From Henricia sp. BOLD:AAB3569 (taxonomy: Eukaryota; Echinodermata; Asteroidea; Spinulosida; Echinasteridae), in the NCBI GenBank assembly GCA_037783545.1, contig JBBELK010000387.1, positions 2,653,501-2,717,500 on the forward strand: 64,000 bases of DNA, written 5' to 3'. This document shows, piece by piece, positions 1 through 12,154 of the stretch. The notes beneath the pieces were generated by a model. It was not told the DNA's origin, made no database searches, and worked only from the letters and a program-made list of their open reading frames with translations. The translations under genes and the position numbers were made by a program. Every line of letters starts with the position of its first letter. Position 1 is the first letter of the stretch.

Positions 1-447
1 CGATTGCACTTATCAGAGCAAAACGCAAGAATGGCGTGGGTAAACTATCGGAGTTTCGGTGCCGATGTGAAGCTCGGTACGTATACAGACAGGGCTCTGC
101 TCCATCTTACCTCCGGGAACTCATTCATGCATATCAGCCATACAACACGTACCCTCCGATCCAGTTCAGCATCTTTACTCCAAATGCCAGTCACTCGCAC
201 CACCACTTATGGCCATCGGTCTTTCACACATGCATCAGCAGCTCTCTGGAACACTTTACCATATCATATCAAGACTGCTACAACCGATAGTGAATTCAAA
301 TCCTTATTAAAGGAATTCTTATTTTCTGATAGGGTTGGTTTATAATGCATCACAATTAATCTATAACATTTTGTGTAAAGCGCATTGAGGCAATTGTGTG
401 ATGCGCTCTATAAGAACTGTCTTATTATTATTATTATTATTATTATA
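1..447 (+). mobile_element. LINE (non-LTR retrotransposon) 3' end, frameshifted remnant
   Basis: This is the C-terminal tail of a non-LTR retrotransposon reverse transcriptase. One frame (about 60-140) reads APSYLRELIHAYQP. A second frame (about 145-342) continues with TRTLRSSSASLLQ, TYGHRSF and AALWNTLPYHI, ending in a stop at 343-345. This is the usual end of CR1/L2/Rex-type ORFs. The switch of frame near 140-150 shows the copy is dead. Downstream, a GCGC-containing stretch and a (TTA)n tract at about 424-446 look like the 3' UTR and tail. The element is cut by the window start, so its size is unknown. Family assignment rests on recognised motifs only. Confidence 0.75.
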
Positions 448-640
448 GGGCGTACGTCTCAAAGACTGGCGGATCGCATTAAACAGCATGTTCCATCCTC
501 CATCCGCAGCAACACGTCATTCCCGCCTTCAACCTTATATTATATCGATAGCGTCACCCACGCCATTCTTGCCTTTTGCTCTGATGAGTGCAAGTTGAAA
601 AAACTAGCATGTCTTTGATGTTACTTAATTCTATATTCCG
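448..640 (+). mobile_element. Penelope-like element fragment (GIY-YIG endonuclease remnant plus 3' tail)
   Basis: The frame at about 448-540 reads GRTSQRLADRIKQHVPSSIR. This resembles the core of the GIY-YIG endonuclease domain at the C-terminus of Penelope-like elements (VGRT.QRL..RI.QHVP). The upstream GIY-YIG motif and the reverse transcriptase are missing. The following tail (about 540-640) recurs at 30140-30260, so it belongs to the same element family. It abuts the LINE tail directly, which suggests insertion into or next to it. Confidence 0.65.
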
Positions 641-1380
641 ATTTTGCAGTACCAAACACATATTAAAAAGTGTTTTTATTGGCGCATAAAGTGCACGCAT
701 GATCAATAAAGAATATGCACTTGCCATAAAAATTAAATCACTTCAAACAAATTCTTATTACTGTGTGCATTTCAATTGAAACAGTAAATAGCCAAAACAG
801 ACTATAATATGCTCAAAGTGCATTGATATTTAACTTAAGAATAAATTCTCCCCTAAATTAAAGTTTGTCATAATTTGTACAGTACGCACGATGTGGCTTG
901 CGTTTTAAAAGATCAAATTGATGTTATTGTATGATATGCGAATAGCGATTTCAAATTTTGAATAATTACAAATTGTAAATTACAGATGTATCATGTATAT
1001 TCAGAAAACTTAATTAAATAAAAAGATGAGGTATCGTTAAAAGAGGAAAAACAAACACGTATTTCACTTCGAACTTAATCGGGAAAGATTTCTGACTTCA
1101 CATGTTGGAACAAAATTCCACTATGTCGTAAGTTGAAAACGTTTTAAGCTGTGTGACTGTGTTTTGGTATAATCGTGACATTTTATTTCTTAACCCCACT
1201 TTTTTTGCTTTTGTGATATTGTGGGTTTGTTTAGAGAGTGAAGATATACATGGGATCCCTGTTTCTCCCTTGTGTGTTACTGTCCTCGTGCCATTGTGGT
1301 TTGGACAAATTTTAGCCAGTATAGTGAGACGGTCAGGTCTTGTGGCGATTGCAATTTTACAATCGTTTCGCCTTGTTTAA
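641..1380. other. AT-rich sequence, nothing recognised
   Basis: No convincing gene or repeat structure was seen. An open frame at 1153-1380 encodes a hydrophobic 75-residue peptide with no recognisable family and no clear splice context. It is probably chance. Confidence 0.4.
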
Positions 1381-1382
1381 TG

Positions 1383-1700
1383 TTAAAGGCCCATTGTATC
1401 ATTTGCAATGAACCAATTTTGTCTTTCATAAGTTGACAAGAAAAACTTTAATCAAAGTGTTGATAGCAATGGTAACAAACACCACATGAATTTATTTCTG
1501 ACCAAAATGGTATTTCATGTTGGAAATTGACAACCGAAGGTAGTTTTGAAAAAAATACCATGATCATATATAGATTTTCAAGGCTTTCTGAAGCATTGAT
1601 GCATCTAAGTAGCTAAATTTCTTTAGGCTAATTTACCAACATTCTTCCTTAGATATGTTACACTCTTATTCCACGAATTTGTAACAAAACGTGATCCGCA
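1383..1700 (+). mobile_element. Palindrome-ended MITE, family ending TTAAAGGCCC, copy 1 (right end decayed)
   Basis: It starts with TTAAAGGCCCATTGTATCAT. The body matches, in reverse orientation, the better copy at 37105-37455, which carries the same end as an inverted repeat. The right terminal repeat is lost here. Another copy lies at about 27535-28013, and a related internal fragment at 37466-37740. No coding capacity. Confidence 0.7.
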
Positions 1701-1710
1701 GAAACTTGCC

Positions 1711-3825
1711 TGGAAAGGAATTTCAGGTTGTCTATTTTGGTAAGACTGCATGGTTGTCACGAGTCGAAATTGTCGTGATTCTGTTGGGTCTGTGTTTGTG
1801 TTTGTCTCTGGCTTGTTGAAACGTGGCTAAGCGGATTAGATAACCCACATTCTCGGAATATACGACTATTCCCCCGTAAGACTGGATAACGTATAATCAA
1901 ACTGCTAACCATAAGATCATCACCCTGATTGTGTCTGCGTCTTGAGGAAAACTACCTTCATTAACGTGCATTTTGTTTTGAGCAGTTTAAAAATATCTTG
2001 GCTTATAGTCTTTCAGTTGCGATGGAGCTTGTCGGCAACCATGAAAAGAGAGGTATTATTTTTGTTCTATATCATTGATATACTTGCATGATGCTTGTTT
2101 GAATGAGGTGAATGTTGTGTTTCATTTGGTGCTGTGTGCAGTAAGATGTATACATGTAATTTAAATGTTGAATGTTGGATACAAGGCTTTTGGCTGAATT
2201 ACACTATTCCTTAGTCCATACTCCAGCCTTTCTGTCGCAACTTCCTTTTCAAATTTTATTTTAAATTGTATTTCTTTCTTTTTATAGTACATGTAATATA
2301 CACATCGCACTTGATTGCCCCAATAACTTGGAATCCTATGCATACATGCCGTAGGGAGTCTATACCGACACCACATTGCGATGTTTCGTGCTATGTTTCA
2401 GTTGGTATTTTCACTTTTAGCTTTTAGGTCAATCTGCGATTATACAAATTTACTGCTATACACAGAGTTATTGATTTGCAGTTTGTTGTCGGAGAACTGT
2501 TGAACTTGAAGTCGGATCGTGTTGGATTTATTGGCAGCCAAACTACTGAAAGGCAGAAACATTTGCAGCAAAATTTAAACACTTCTGTTTTAATTTTTGA
2601 TAAAATACCAATCTTGATTCTCTCAGCATTTTTATTGCCATCTGGTCTGTTGGATTCTGTTGGCATCTTGTGGATAAGGCAGTTGTTATATACGTCTGGT
2701 ATAGCGGCAAGTTTTATTTATGTACGACTTTACGTTTGTTGTGCGTTTGTATTTGTTTGTTTTGTTGGTTTTTACTCGTTTTGTTTGGTTTAAAGATATA
2801 CAGTCCGAGCGTTTTGGGTGTGGCACCTCGAAAACTAAAATGTTTTTTTAATTGATATTTTTCTAGAAACATAAAAGTTATTCAAATGAGACATCAACAA
2901 AAAAAAAAAATCGACCAACGTTTAGTTATCGAACAATTACTGTCAATATTTCGAATTATTTCGGACCGCCAATAATTCAAGGCATAAATTTACCCAAGTC
3001 TGTCCCGTGTCTGGTCTGCAGCAGGCTGCGCACAGCAAGCCATCCGTACCGGTAGCCTGTCCGATCTTGTTTCTTCTGTCTCAGAAAGTCTTCCGAGACA
3101 GACGAAAAGAGATTTGACAGGCCACTACTATAGTCCAGAGGGCTCGCTGCATGCCCGCCGTTGGTCACAGTGAGACTTGGGCAAGTCAATAGACGAGGCG
3201 CAAAAACGGCTGTACAAAACGGCGTTTTTCACAGGGTTGCTGATGTCTGAAGTTCAAAGTTTGATGTTTTCTCGTTAAAATATAGTATATGCTTTGAATA
3301 TTTGTTCAACAAAGAAAAAAAATCGAAATTGCTTAGAACCACGGACTGTATATATTTAAGATTAACTTCTTGGTTTGTGTGTTGTGTTTGAGTTTTTTTG
3401 TTTATATACGTTTGTATATGCATACATTGTCTTCATTTAGCTGCACCATGCATTCATTTTCGTGCAATAATTCATTACTTGTATTTATTTGTCAAACGCC
3501 AATTCATCATACTAACACCCGAGTCTGGCTGCATCCATTAATGTTTTGTTTAGGTTTTTATTTTCCCGCACTTTGCACCAGCTTTGTGTTACTCATCCAT
3601 CACGCACTAGCCAATGCCATGAAAGTGTCGTGTCTTGTAGAAATGTCACCGAGCGCCAGTCGTGGCAACAACGACAAACAGCAGCTTGCGTTTGACTGTA
3701 AATATCTCAGCACCACTTTAAAGATTATCTGTGCTTAGAGCAAAATGGACAGTTTTACCGGAGTTGAGAACGTTATCAACATTCAAATGTACTATGTTTA
3801 ATTACTTACTGTGATAGCATTTTTA
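1711..3825. other. Non-coding or unrecognised sequence upstream of HS1BP3 exons
   Basis: Several open frames of 60-122 codons occur, but none shows a known domain, codon bias or good splice borders. An imperfect inverted repeat joins about 2990 (CCCAAGTC) to about 3180 (GACTTGGG). Upstream HS1BP3 exons (PX domain) may lie here or left of the window. I could not identify any. Confidence 0.4.
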
Positions 3826-3829
3826 TAAA

Positions 3830-3915
3830 AACTTTTCTTTTGAAGCATTTTTAAAGACTTTTTTTCCGAAGCATTTTTAAAAACCTTTTTCCGGAGCATT
3901 TTAAAGACTTTTCTT
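3830..3915 (+). repeat. Short tandem repeat, about 32-bp unit, 3 copies
   Basis: The phrase GAAGCATTTTTAAAGACTTT recurs three times with small changes (TTTTGAAGC, TTCCGAAGC, TTCCGGAGC). The remainder of the surrounding intergenic stretch (to 4780) shows no gene. Confidence 0.7.
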
Positions 3916-4779
3916 TCAATTGTTATCTGTCTTCTCTACAGGAACGAGTGACCTGTTACCACTGGCTACGAGGGGATAAAAATGAACGGAGCTCCCTCCA
4001 TCCCACTTTTACTGAGAAGCTAGCTTACGTCTGACTCCCTAACTATTAAATGCGGACCACTTGACTCGTGAACCTTTTTGTAATATCCCGGCATTCCCTC
4101 GCTATTTGGCATTGAGAAGTCTCACAAGGAGCGGATATAAAGACGCCATGTGCCGTGGCGCGCAGGTGTCGTTATTTTAAAGACATTTAATCAGGCATCC
4201 CACGCCCAAATGAGCCGACCTCCACGATCGCCAGCATTTTTGATAGAAATCAAAGAGGATAAAAATAACCTGAGGAATAGAAGTGGCACAGAACGGTGAA
4301 ATGAATTGGCGATTTAGACACATGAAGGTCGCGCAATTTCTCGAGTTGTGTTCGCACGTTTACTTACCGGAAACCACAGCAGAGGAAGGCAGCATCAATA
4401 TTTCTATAAATTATTCTTTGTCATGCCCCAAAGGATATTTCAAACGTACACAAATATTTCGTTTGTGAAAAAAAAAAATTCGACTTTATATCTCAACAAT
4501 CAGAAGTATTCAATTGAGAAATAACATTATTTTGCTCTACCATGCATTTTTTTCGATTGTAACTGAATTGTTAAAATGAAATAATTTGTAAAATCGAGCC
4601 TTAGTCCACTTAACGTTCAAACTTTCCATGCCTTTCTTTTCGAATCCTTTACAGAAAGTAAATGTTAATCCTTTGGTAGTGGTGTCTTAATAATTGATAA
4701 TTTTCGTTTATGCTTTTAATTCGTTATTTTAATACGGCGATGATTTAAAGGAAAAAATCGACCAAAATGTGAGTTCTGT

Positions 4780-4935
4780 AGCCGATTTCACGAACCTCAC
4801 GCACTGCGTAAGCCCACTTGCGCAACTTTTTATTGCGTAAGCTGCGCAACATTCCTGTGATAAATACACGCAAGCTTATGGGGCCTATGCCATTTTCAAA
4901 AGTTGCGCAAGCTACGCACTTTTTCGTGAAATCGG
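4780..4935. mobile_element. Palindromic MITE (ends CCGATTTCACGAA), copy 1
   Basis: The left end GCCGATTTCACGAA is matched by TTCGTGAAATCGG at the right. Between them are GCGTAAG/TTGCGCAA words in inverted order. A near-perfect palindrome of the same family lies at 51950-52066. The arms here are diverged, so this is an older copy. Confidence 0.75.
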
Positions 4936-5617
4936 ATGCTGTTGCATGTATGTGTTTAATTACTTATCATGCAGATTAAACTTATTTTAGCTTTATTGTG
5001 TGTTGTTGTTCTTTACTAATACTGTACTTTTTTCTGTCTTTTTTACCATTTTTGTTCGTATTTGGTAATATTTTTATTCACGACCAATTTTGTGAATCAT
5101 CGTGAAGTTAAAATGCGATGACAGAAATGTGATGCTTACATGTACGTTGGCGAGAGCGGGTTTGAGCTATTGGCGTCGTTACATGGTGAGGTTGATTGGT
5201 AAGAGTTCATAAATCGTGTGAATGTGATTGAACTTATGTGTTGCTTCATTGTGAAAACAAAGCTTCTAATTGGCGTGAATGATTTTGATGAAATGACTAC
5301 TTTTCGTGTCAGGAGATTCCCTGTCAGGATCCAGGGAAACTCAGAGTCGGAGGTTGCCTTAAGGCAAAAAACGGAAGTACGTGTGCTGGTGGAGTTAATT
5401 TGTTACACAAGAAAAAAATTATCTTTGTATATTTTACAAGGATGTAAAGGCAAATACTAATAGACGATATAGCGTAATGTGCTTGCAAGTTGCGAGAAAC
5501 CGAACACGTTTCCATGTTGCAGGGTGTGTGTACGTATTGGTGGGTTGCGAATGTTCGTGTGTACAAAATGTTTGAATACTGTGTAAAATGGTGTTTGAAA
5601 ACAACATGCATGTAGGA

Positions 5618-5945
5618 TGAAAGTCAATGCAATGCGTGTGTCGGCTGTAGCAAGTGGTAACTGAGTTGGACATGTTTGCAACTCTTGGTGGCAGCAGACA
5701 CGTTCCGTGATTCCTCATTATTGAGCGTTACAACAGGTTCGTATTTCATCTAACCTGGCTTGGATTGTTCTGTGGGTTAATGAAGTGATTTGTAATGTGT
5801 GCTGTACGAACACTATAGATTTGTATGAGAAATGTTCGCACAGAATTAGATGAAAGTATACAACGCAATGCGTGTGTCAGCTGCAGCGAGCGGTGACTGA
5901 GTTGGACATGTTTAGAACTATTGGTGGCAGCAGACACGTTCTGTT
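5618..5945 (+). repeat. Two direct repeats of about 90 bp, 235 bp apart
   Basis: Bases 5622-5706 and 5856-5942 share the same text with few changes: CAATGCGTGTGTC, then GAGTTGGACATGTTT and GGTGGCAGCAGACACGTTC. The second copy is immediately upstream of the HS1BP3 exon at 6089. Function unknown. Confidence 0.7.
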
Positions 5946-6088
5946 ATACATGTACCTAAATCATGTGCCTCAGCAAGTCCGCTTCCATCTTAAACCTGAT
6001 TCGGATCGTCAAAGGCTCTTACCTTCCCAGCCTCTCTGTCATTCCAAGATGGCGACTATCTGCATCATTTCATCTCCACCATTTTTAG

Positions 6089-7346
6089 GCACAGATGTTC
6101 TACTGTTTTCGGATAACATCGATGACATGACGTCAACTGACAACGCAGCCGGTATCTACCTCCCCCCTGGTGCGACGGAAGAGGGCGCTACTCAGGCTGC
6201 TCGGTTCAGTTTATCTGCCGATGATGAGGATAAAGACCTCTTGAAGTATGTTTGTTTTATTTTTCCGGAGCTAATTTAACATCCATTCCTGAAAGATTAT
6301 CTGTGGCCAAAATATAGCCTTCATGATAGACCCCATCCATGCAAGATTCAGTCGTGTCCCCTGAATCACATCTATGAAAATATGAACTGATATTAGAAAG
6401 GTACCAGACTACTTTGCCTCTATAGCCTCGTTGCAAAGACGAGGCTCAGAACGTACATTAGTCTATAGCACTTTTCTAGTCGGCAGTTTGTATTCTATTA
6501 GACTGATTCAGGAGACATTATTTTATTTAACTTTTCTCCCGCGTGAATAGGGTTACCAATTACCGTGTCCCGAAACCTTACAAAACATTGAAACATTTCA
6601 AAGGAAATTGTCTTATATGCATGGCTGATTACACTTGGCGAAAGAAAACAATTGGGCGGTTAAAATACAGGAATATAAATGATATAACTGGGCACAATTC
6701 ACCGCATTCCTTTGTGTTCCTATATTTTAATGAGGCTGGATCCGTCTAAAATGTGTTGCAATAGACTACTAAAGTGAAAACGTCACCCTTTGTGTGTTGC
6801 CATGGTTTTGGGGTATACACTAAAACCAGTGAACTGTTTCCCTGCCCTATACCAATGGACGTTTCAGATTACCAGCGAATGTTTAGACCCAATTACCATG
6901 GCAACTGACGTCACACTTTAGTAGTCTATACATGTACCAGTTTTATGGAAGAGACATTATCTGCTCATTTAGGAAACTCTTGCCTTTCCAAACGCAGCAT
7001 TGAAGACGATCTAGAGCAGTTACTCTCTGACGTCATCAAGAAACCAGACAAACCACCTCAGAAACCATCTCCCAGTCCTAAGCCATCTCCAACCGCGAAA
7101 CCCGAGCTTTCAACTAAACCCACTCCAGCACCGAGACCCACCCCGGCTGCCCGGAGCACAACACCGGGGAAGACACCGCCTAAACCCGCTCCGAGAAAGA
7201 GCAAATCGTCTGTCTCGAAAGAGGACTCGCAACAACTGGAGACCAAAGAAGACTCTAAGAACGTTGCTGCGATGGATGATGGTGACATCTTAAAGTACAT
7301 TCAGGAAAACGCCCCGGATGAGGAACCCAGCTTGGATCTTTTTTAA
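6089..7346 (+). CDS. HS1BP3: HCLS1-binding protein 3 (HS1BP3) homologue, C-terminal two coding exons
   Basis: Two exons join in phase. Exon 6089-6245 has acceptor TTTTTAG and donor AA|GTATGT. Exon 6941-7346 has acceptor TACCAG and ends in TAA. Together they encode about 187 residues. The first carries TDVLLFSDNIDD and GIYLPPG, resembling the acidic LFDD segments of vertebrate HS1BP3. The second has KRSIEDDLEQLLSD, a Pro/Lys-rich PxxP stretch (KPSPSPKPSP...) and the terminus MDDGDILKYIQ...SLDLF. That terminus matches the characteristic C-terminus of the human protein (MDEMDILQYIQ...SLF) as I recall it. HS1BP3 is a cytoplasmic or membrane adaptor with an N-terminal phosphoinositide-binding PX domain. 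Its proline-rich tail binds SH3 domains such as that of HCLS1. The PX exons were not found and should lie upstream, probably outside the window. A poly(A) signal AATAAA follows at 7477-7482. Confidence 0.82.
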
Positions 7347-7476
7347 GGAATAATTGTCCGTGAGATTTATCGACAGATGGGGCGCTGCAATAACTGCCAA
7401 CAGTGCTCACTGGCAGTGCATGCTCCCCATACCTAAAGGGTCATTGAATGACAGCATTATTAAGAACAAATCAACA

Positions 7477-7482
7477 AATAAA
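7477..7482 (+). terminator. Candidate poly(A) signal AATAAA of HS1BP3
   Basis: A canonical AATAAA lies 131 bp after the HS1BP3 stop codon, the first such hexamer downstream. The cleavage site is not determined. Confidence 0.55.
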
Positions 7483-7989
7483 TCATATTCCGTTAGCTGC
7501 ACAACTGTCTGTTCGCCTTTCACAATACCAAGATCTATTTAATTTACAAAATTCGTATTTTCTTTGCATATAATTTCAAGACTTCTTGTAAAGAAAGCAA
7601 ATTGTAAATCAAATCGAAACCACCGAACAGTGTGGGATATTACATTTTTTCAACCCGATGCTTCGTTTTTCTGTATATTGGTTATTAAAAAAACTATTAC
7701 CTTTAAAAAAAAGTAACAAAATTTCTTAAACCCTTAAATGTTTTAATAGCAGTACTTAATTATATAATTACTGTAATCTTGTTTAGTTTTCATCCTGTTT
7801 CAAACTATGCAAAATAAAATTACATTTATATTTTCCTGGAACAAACTGACATAAAATGAATACACAATTATTTTGCTGACTTAAAAGGTTTTCAGATTGT
7901 CGTAACTGTTTTTGATAACTTTATTGATGATATTTTGTATTTGTTGTGAAGGTGTAATGGAATTATATACTATACGTGTCAAAAAACCT

Positions 7990-8534
7990 GTCCTACTTTT
8001 AATCTTGAATAACCTTGTCATTTTCCAACGGATTTAAACAAAGGTTTCACATCATGTAAACAAGGTCTGACAAATTTAACTGAGTGAGTTTCATCAGTTT
8101 TGTCCAAGAGGGTGAAATTTAATGGACATACGAAAACAAAACCCACCTAAATTTCAGAATTTGCCACTTTCGACTTGGCATCCGCCATTTTCAAGTAAAC
8201 TGTCTATGTCCAAGATCCCTTTGCATCTCCTGATGAAATGCTCGAAGCGATCGAGATGGTTTGCAATAACATTTAGAGTGATCCTGCCTTTCTTCATAAG
8301 CTTTCGGCTGCAGCACACATTCCACCACCGTCTCCAGCGATGTACTGACATTGAAGGAGGTGAAGTCGAAAGTGGCGAATTCTGAAATTGACTTTTTTTT
8401 CGTATGTCCATTAAATCTCAACAAAACTGATGAAACTCACTCAGTTAAAATTATCAGACCTTGTTTACATGATGTGAAATTTTGGTTTAAATCCGTTGGA
8501 AAATGACAAGGTTATTCAAGATTAAAAGTAGGAT
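7990..8534. mobile_element. Long imperfect palindrome (fold-back element), about 545 bp
   Basis: The left arm, from about 7992 (CTTTTAATCTTGAATAACC) to 8190, is repeated in reverse complement at about 8360-8534. Shared landmarks are ACATCATGTAAACAAGG, GAGTGAGTTTCATCAG and TTTAATGGACATACG. The centre (8190-8350) is unpaired. No transposase is visible, so this looks like a non-autonomous fold-back or MITE-type element. Open frames within it are by-products of the palindrome. Confidence 0.8.
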
Positions 8535-9099
8535 TTTGTTTTTTACACGTAGTAGATTAACTTGATACGGCTAAAGTTTCGAGTGAAATACTGGTGCCAT
8601 TTTTTATTATATAATGTACCAATCTGTAAATGTGTGCTTTTGCCAGTAAACGAACAAATTCAAATGACTTTTTCAAGGACTTTCCACACGTACACGTCAA
8701 TATCTTACTATCGTAAATTGCCAGAGCCCATTGCCGCACGCCATGCAAACTCTCGCTCCTTTACGACTGAAGGTCATTTTACTGTTTGAACAAAACGTCT
8801 GCTTTACATGTTCAGGAACCGTATCAAGCATAATACGTGACACTCTATGCACGTGATCGTTTTTTTAGGGTTAATTACATTAACTGCTATATTTTAAATG
8901 CCCTCCTCATGGAAACTCTAAGCCAATGTAAGAAGTATACTTATTATTCTTGTGCTTAGTTGGTATGAAATGTCACCTATTACGAATTGTTCCAAATCTG
9001 CAGTTAAAGATATACAATGTATTTGTTAATGATTCGTTAACATCATCTTGCATGACTTGTTTGTGTCCATTTTAATATGCTATACTAACAACGCTAACA

Positions 9100-9660
9100 G
9101 CATCCTGAGATCTCAGGAATTTCCACTCTGCTAAGCGCCGTTACAATCCCCTCAGGAAATTCACGCAAATATGTGAAGTTGGGCGGCTGTTGCGCTTAGC
9201 GAACGCACACACGAGTCATTTTGATGTAATTTAATCAATTTTGTAATGTTAGGCTGAAGAGAAACAATTTCTATGTTTTCCAAAAATTGGATTGGTTTTT
9301 TGTTCTTCATGTATTGACTATCCATTCCTACCGAAATTTCCGGCGACGTTTTTATTAATTCCGCAGTTTTTCAAATTAATAACAGGGAGACGGGGATGCA
9401 TGATGACAAACGTGAATTGAACGGATTCCCTGTATGCTTGAAATAGCAGCTAATTGCCGGCGTGGGCACGGCTAGCGCTATACCGAGTATTTCACTGTAC
9501 TGTGGACACTTACATGTGTACTGACAATCTGCGTGTGTGTATTTGAACGCCCGCAATGTACTGCCAAGCGTTCTGATTGGCCCAGAGCGGGGATAAGATT
9601 TCTGTCGCTGCTTCCTCACCGAAATGGGGTGGATTTCAACACTCGGGACGCACGAGTAGA
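9100..9660 (-). repeat. Dispersed repeat R1 (reverse copy)
   Basis: This is the reverse complement of segments at 23580-24340 and 41560-42055. Shared marks are AGATCTCAGG next to a GCTAAGCG stretch, TAATAACAGG, ACTGCCAAGCG and GGATTTCAACA. No protein is encoded in any copy. Its identity as a transposon class is unknown. Confidence 0.7.
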
Positions 9661-9674
9661 GGAGTGCGTTAAGC

Positions 9675-9990
9675 GGGCCTCCCACTGTGCGATTTTTGCC
9701 ACGAATTTCCTACGAATTGGTACGATTATCGGAGACTGCCTATAGACTCTACACACAATCGTAGCCAATCGTACCCAATCGTAGCTAATTCGTGGCAAAA
9801 ATCGCACAGTGGGAGGCCCGCTTTAAGCGGACATCCCACTGTGCGATTTTTGCCACGAAATTCCAACGATTAGGTACGATTTGGTGAGATATACCAGAGA
9901 CTCTCTATAGACTCTATACAGAATCGTACCTAATCGTACCTAATCGTTGGACATTCGTGGCGATAATCGCACAGTGGGAGGCCCACTTTA
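9675..9990. mobile_element. Two tandem palindromic MITEs (ends GCCTCCCACTGTGCGA)
   Basis: The first unit spans 9677-9823 and the second about 9831-9982. Each begins with CCCACTGTGCGATTTTTGCC and ends with its reverse complement, ATCGCACAGTGGGAGGCC. The two copies differ inside (GAATTTCCTACG versus GAAATTCCAACG), so they are separate family members rather than a recent duplication. Confidence 0.85.
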
Positions 9991-10640
9991 AAGAGGCACT
10001 GTTCCAAGACGATGCACTAACAGTAGCGGCTGCTTCTATATGGAACAAAATCCTACTTTTTAATCTGCCCATTTCCATTTTTCGGTGCTGTTGTAATTAA
10101 TACAAACTAAAATTATTTCGGTAAAACAACTGCCATTTCATGACCATGAATAATAAAATATCACAACAATCTGATCGACTTTGTAAGTTTCTTCACCATA
10201 ATTTTCACACCGCTTGAAAATAGCAGAAGCATTGACGATTTATTCTTTCAGTTACAGAGTACGTGTATGTTAAAATGTGCGTTGTTACTTGAGCACTTGC
10301 GTTTTAAAGTTACCGATATAGGCCTACATGTACCATTAATAACTTAATTTAATGTAATTTAATGTAATTAATCTAATTTAATTGATTTAATGTATTGCCT
10401 ATAGCTATATTTTAAAAATCAATTTTGTACTAAATAAGTATATACAACTTTTTAATATAACTTTAGAAATTGTGTGAAAATGCAAAATCGGGAAACCAGT
10501 ATTACATGTACATGTATTTTGTTTAAAGATTGTGTAAAATATTTTTGTTCAGCATAAAACTAATAAATCTAATAAAATTCTATGACCAGACCAAATTATG
10601 GTTCCCAGACCAAAAGATTCCGGCTATTCTGAGGTCCGGC
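9991..10640. other. AT-rich intergenic sequence, nothing recognised
   Basis: The stretch contains a TTTAATGTAATTTAATG run near 10345-10385. No gene or clear element was seen. Confidence 0.4.
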
Positions 10641-10643
10641 CAT

Positions 10644-11066
10644 CGATATATATATATACACACTGGATGAAGCAACAACGTCTAAAATTGAAGCCACCGT
10701 CCGTCATTGTACTCCACCAAATACACTGCCTTGCCTAGACTGGTCATACTGTCTTCACCAGTCTACATAATGGTCTACATGTGTTAAGTGGAATGCAAGC
10801 GATCGCATGGACCGGGGAGCAGTCTAGGCCAAGCATTGTTCGTGGGGTACAATGGCGGGCTGCGCGTGGCTTCAATTCTCGTATAGACCGTATCGAATAG
10901 CCGCCATTTCGTGGGGCAGTTTCTTTGTTCCTTGAGGACATGCATGGTTGCAAATATTGTGCTTGAACGGTTTAAGTAACAAAAGGTGCCCCACGAAATG
11001 GCGGCTATTCGATACGGTCTATAGCCAACTGCTATTGCATACTTCATCCAGTGTATATATACATGT
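10644..11066. mobile_element. Nested palindrome: TATAGACCGTATCGAATAG MITE inside another inverted repeat
   Basis: The outer arms are ACACTGGATGAAG at about 10660 and CTTCATCCAGTGT at about 11043, both flanked by TA-repeat runs. Inside, 10881-11023 is a MITE whose ends read TATAGACCGTATCGAATAG and its reverse complement, flanking CCGCCATTTCGTGGGGCA. The same MITE family occurs at 18765-18885, 20601-20745 and 22938-23428. Confidence 0.8.
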
Positions 11067-11095
11067 ATATTCGATGGTTATGAGCTGCAACTAAT

Positions 11096-11706
11096 TCTTG
11101 GGTTTCACTTGGCTTGACAACAGTTGCTATCCGCCATTATACTGTGTCCATACTAATGGCACGCCAAAGCGAAAAATAATCAACACTGATAATTTAATGT
11201 TGACGCATATTTTCGCAAATGTTGCGCAAGAAAAAAAAGGTTGGCATGACTTTTAAATGTTGATAGACTGTTTGAAACTGGCATACCATGCTTTTGTTGG
11301 CAAGTTTTTAAAAAAATTGAGACTTGTTTTCCAGGGTTGATGGCAAAATTATCAGTGTTTAATTATTTCGCTTTGGCGTGCCATACGCGTGACGTCGACA
11401 ACTATCATATATCCGCCATTACTGTTTCCATACTATGGCACGCCAAAGCGGAAATAATTCAACACTGATAATTTTGCCATCAACCCTAAAAAAAAACAAG
11501 TCTCAACATTGTTTAAAATTTGCCAACAAAAGCACGGCCAGTTTCAAACAGTCTATCAACATTTAAAAGTCATGCCAACCTTTTTTTCTTGCTCAACATA
11601 TGCGAAAATATGGGTCAACATTAATTATATTTCGCTTTGGCGTGCCATAGTATGGACACAGTAATGGCGGATATCAACCGTTGTCAAGCCAAGTAAAACC
11701 CAAGAA
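11096..11706. mobile_element. Large palindrome, about 610 bp (two copies of one element head to head)
   Basis: The left flank TTCTTGGGTTTCACTTGGC at 11096 reappears reversed at about 11690 as GCCAAGTAAAACCCAAGAA. Inside, an element from GGCACGCCAAAGCG (about 11158) to CGCTTTGGCGTGCCAT (about 11383) is repeated in inverted orientation at about 11438-11650. The short spacer near 11385-11430 holds GACGTCGAC. Arm similarity is high. Confidence 0.85.
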
Positions 11707-12154
11707 TAGTTGCGCTCCTAAAAATAAAATATGGATGACGTCATGTTACAATTTTTTACGTGTCGGCTGCCAGTCCTCACTATTCATTTGTTGTACATGT
11801 TACTGTATGTGGAATATGTGCATAGGGCAATTTCCTTGCTCTATGGTTTGCGTCAGTCTAAATTTCTCCAAGGGGTTGTATGTGATGTTCAAGCAGCATC
11901 GGGATTTGAAGAGGTAAAATGTCTTACATGTATTTTCCAAAAACGCAGGGAAGCTAATTGAACACACCTAATAATAGCGCACATAGAAGGAAAACAGCGC
12001 CCTCAAGAGACGAATGGCAAACCCCAGCAGAAATGACGCGCGACGGAGGCTGATGTCGCGTTGCGTTGTTTTCGTTTGGTACAAAAATCAAAATCGTTTT
12101 GCGTTTTCCCCACTTTGCAGGTAAAATACAAGCATAGATTTAAAGGGAATCAGA

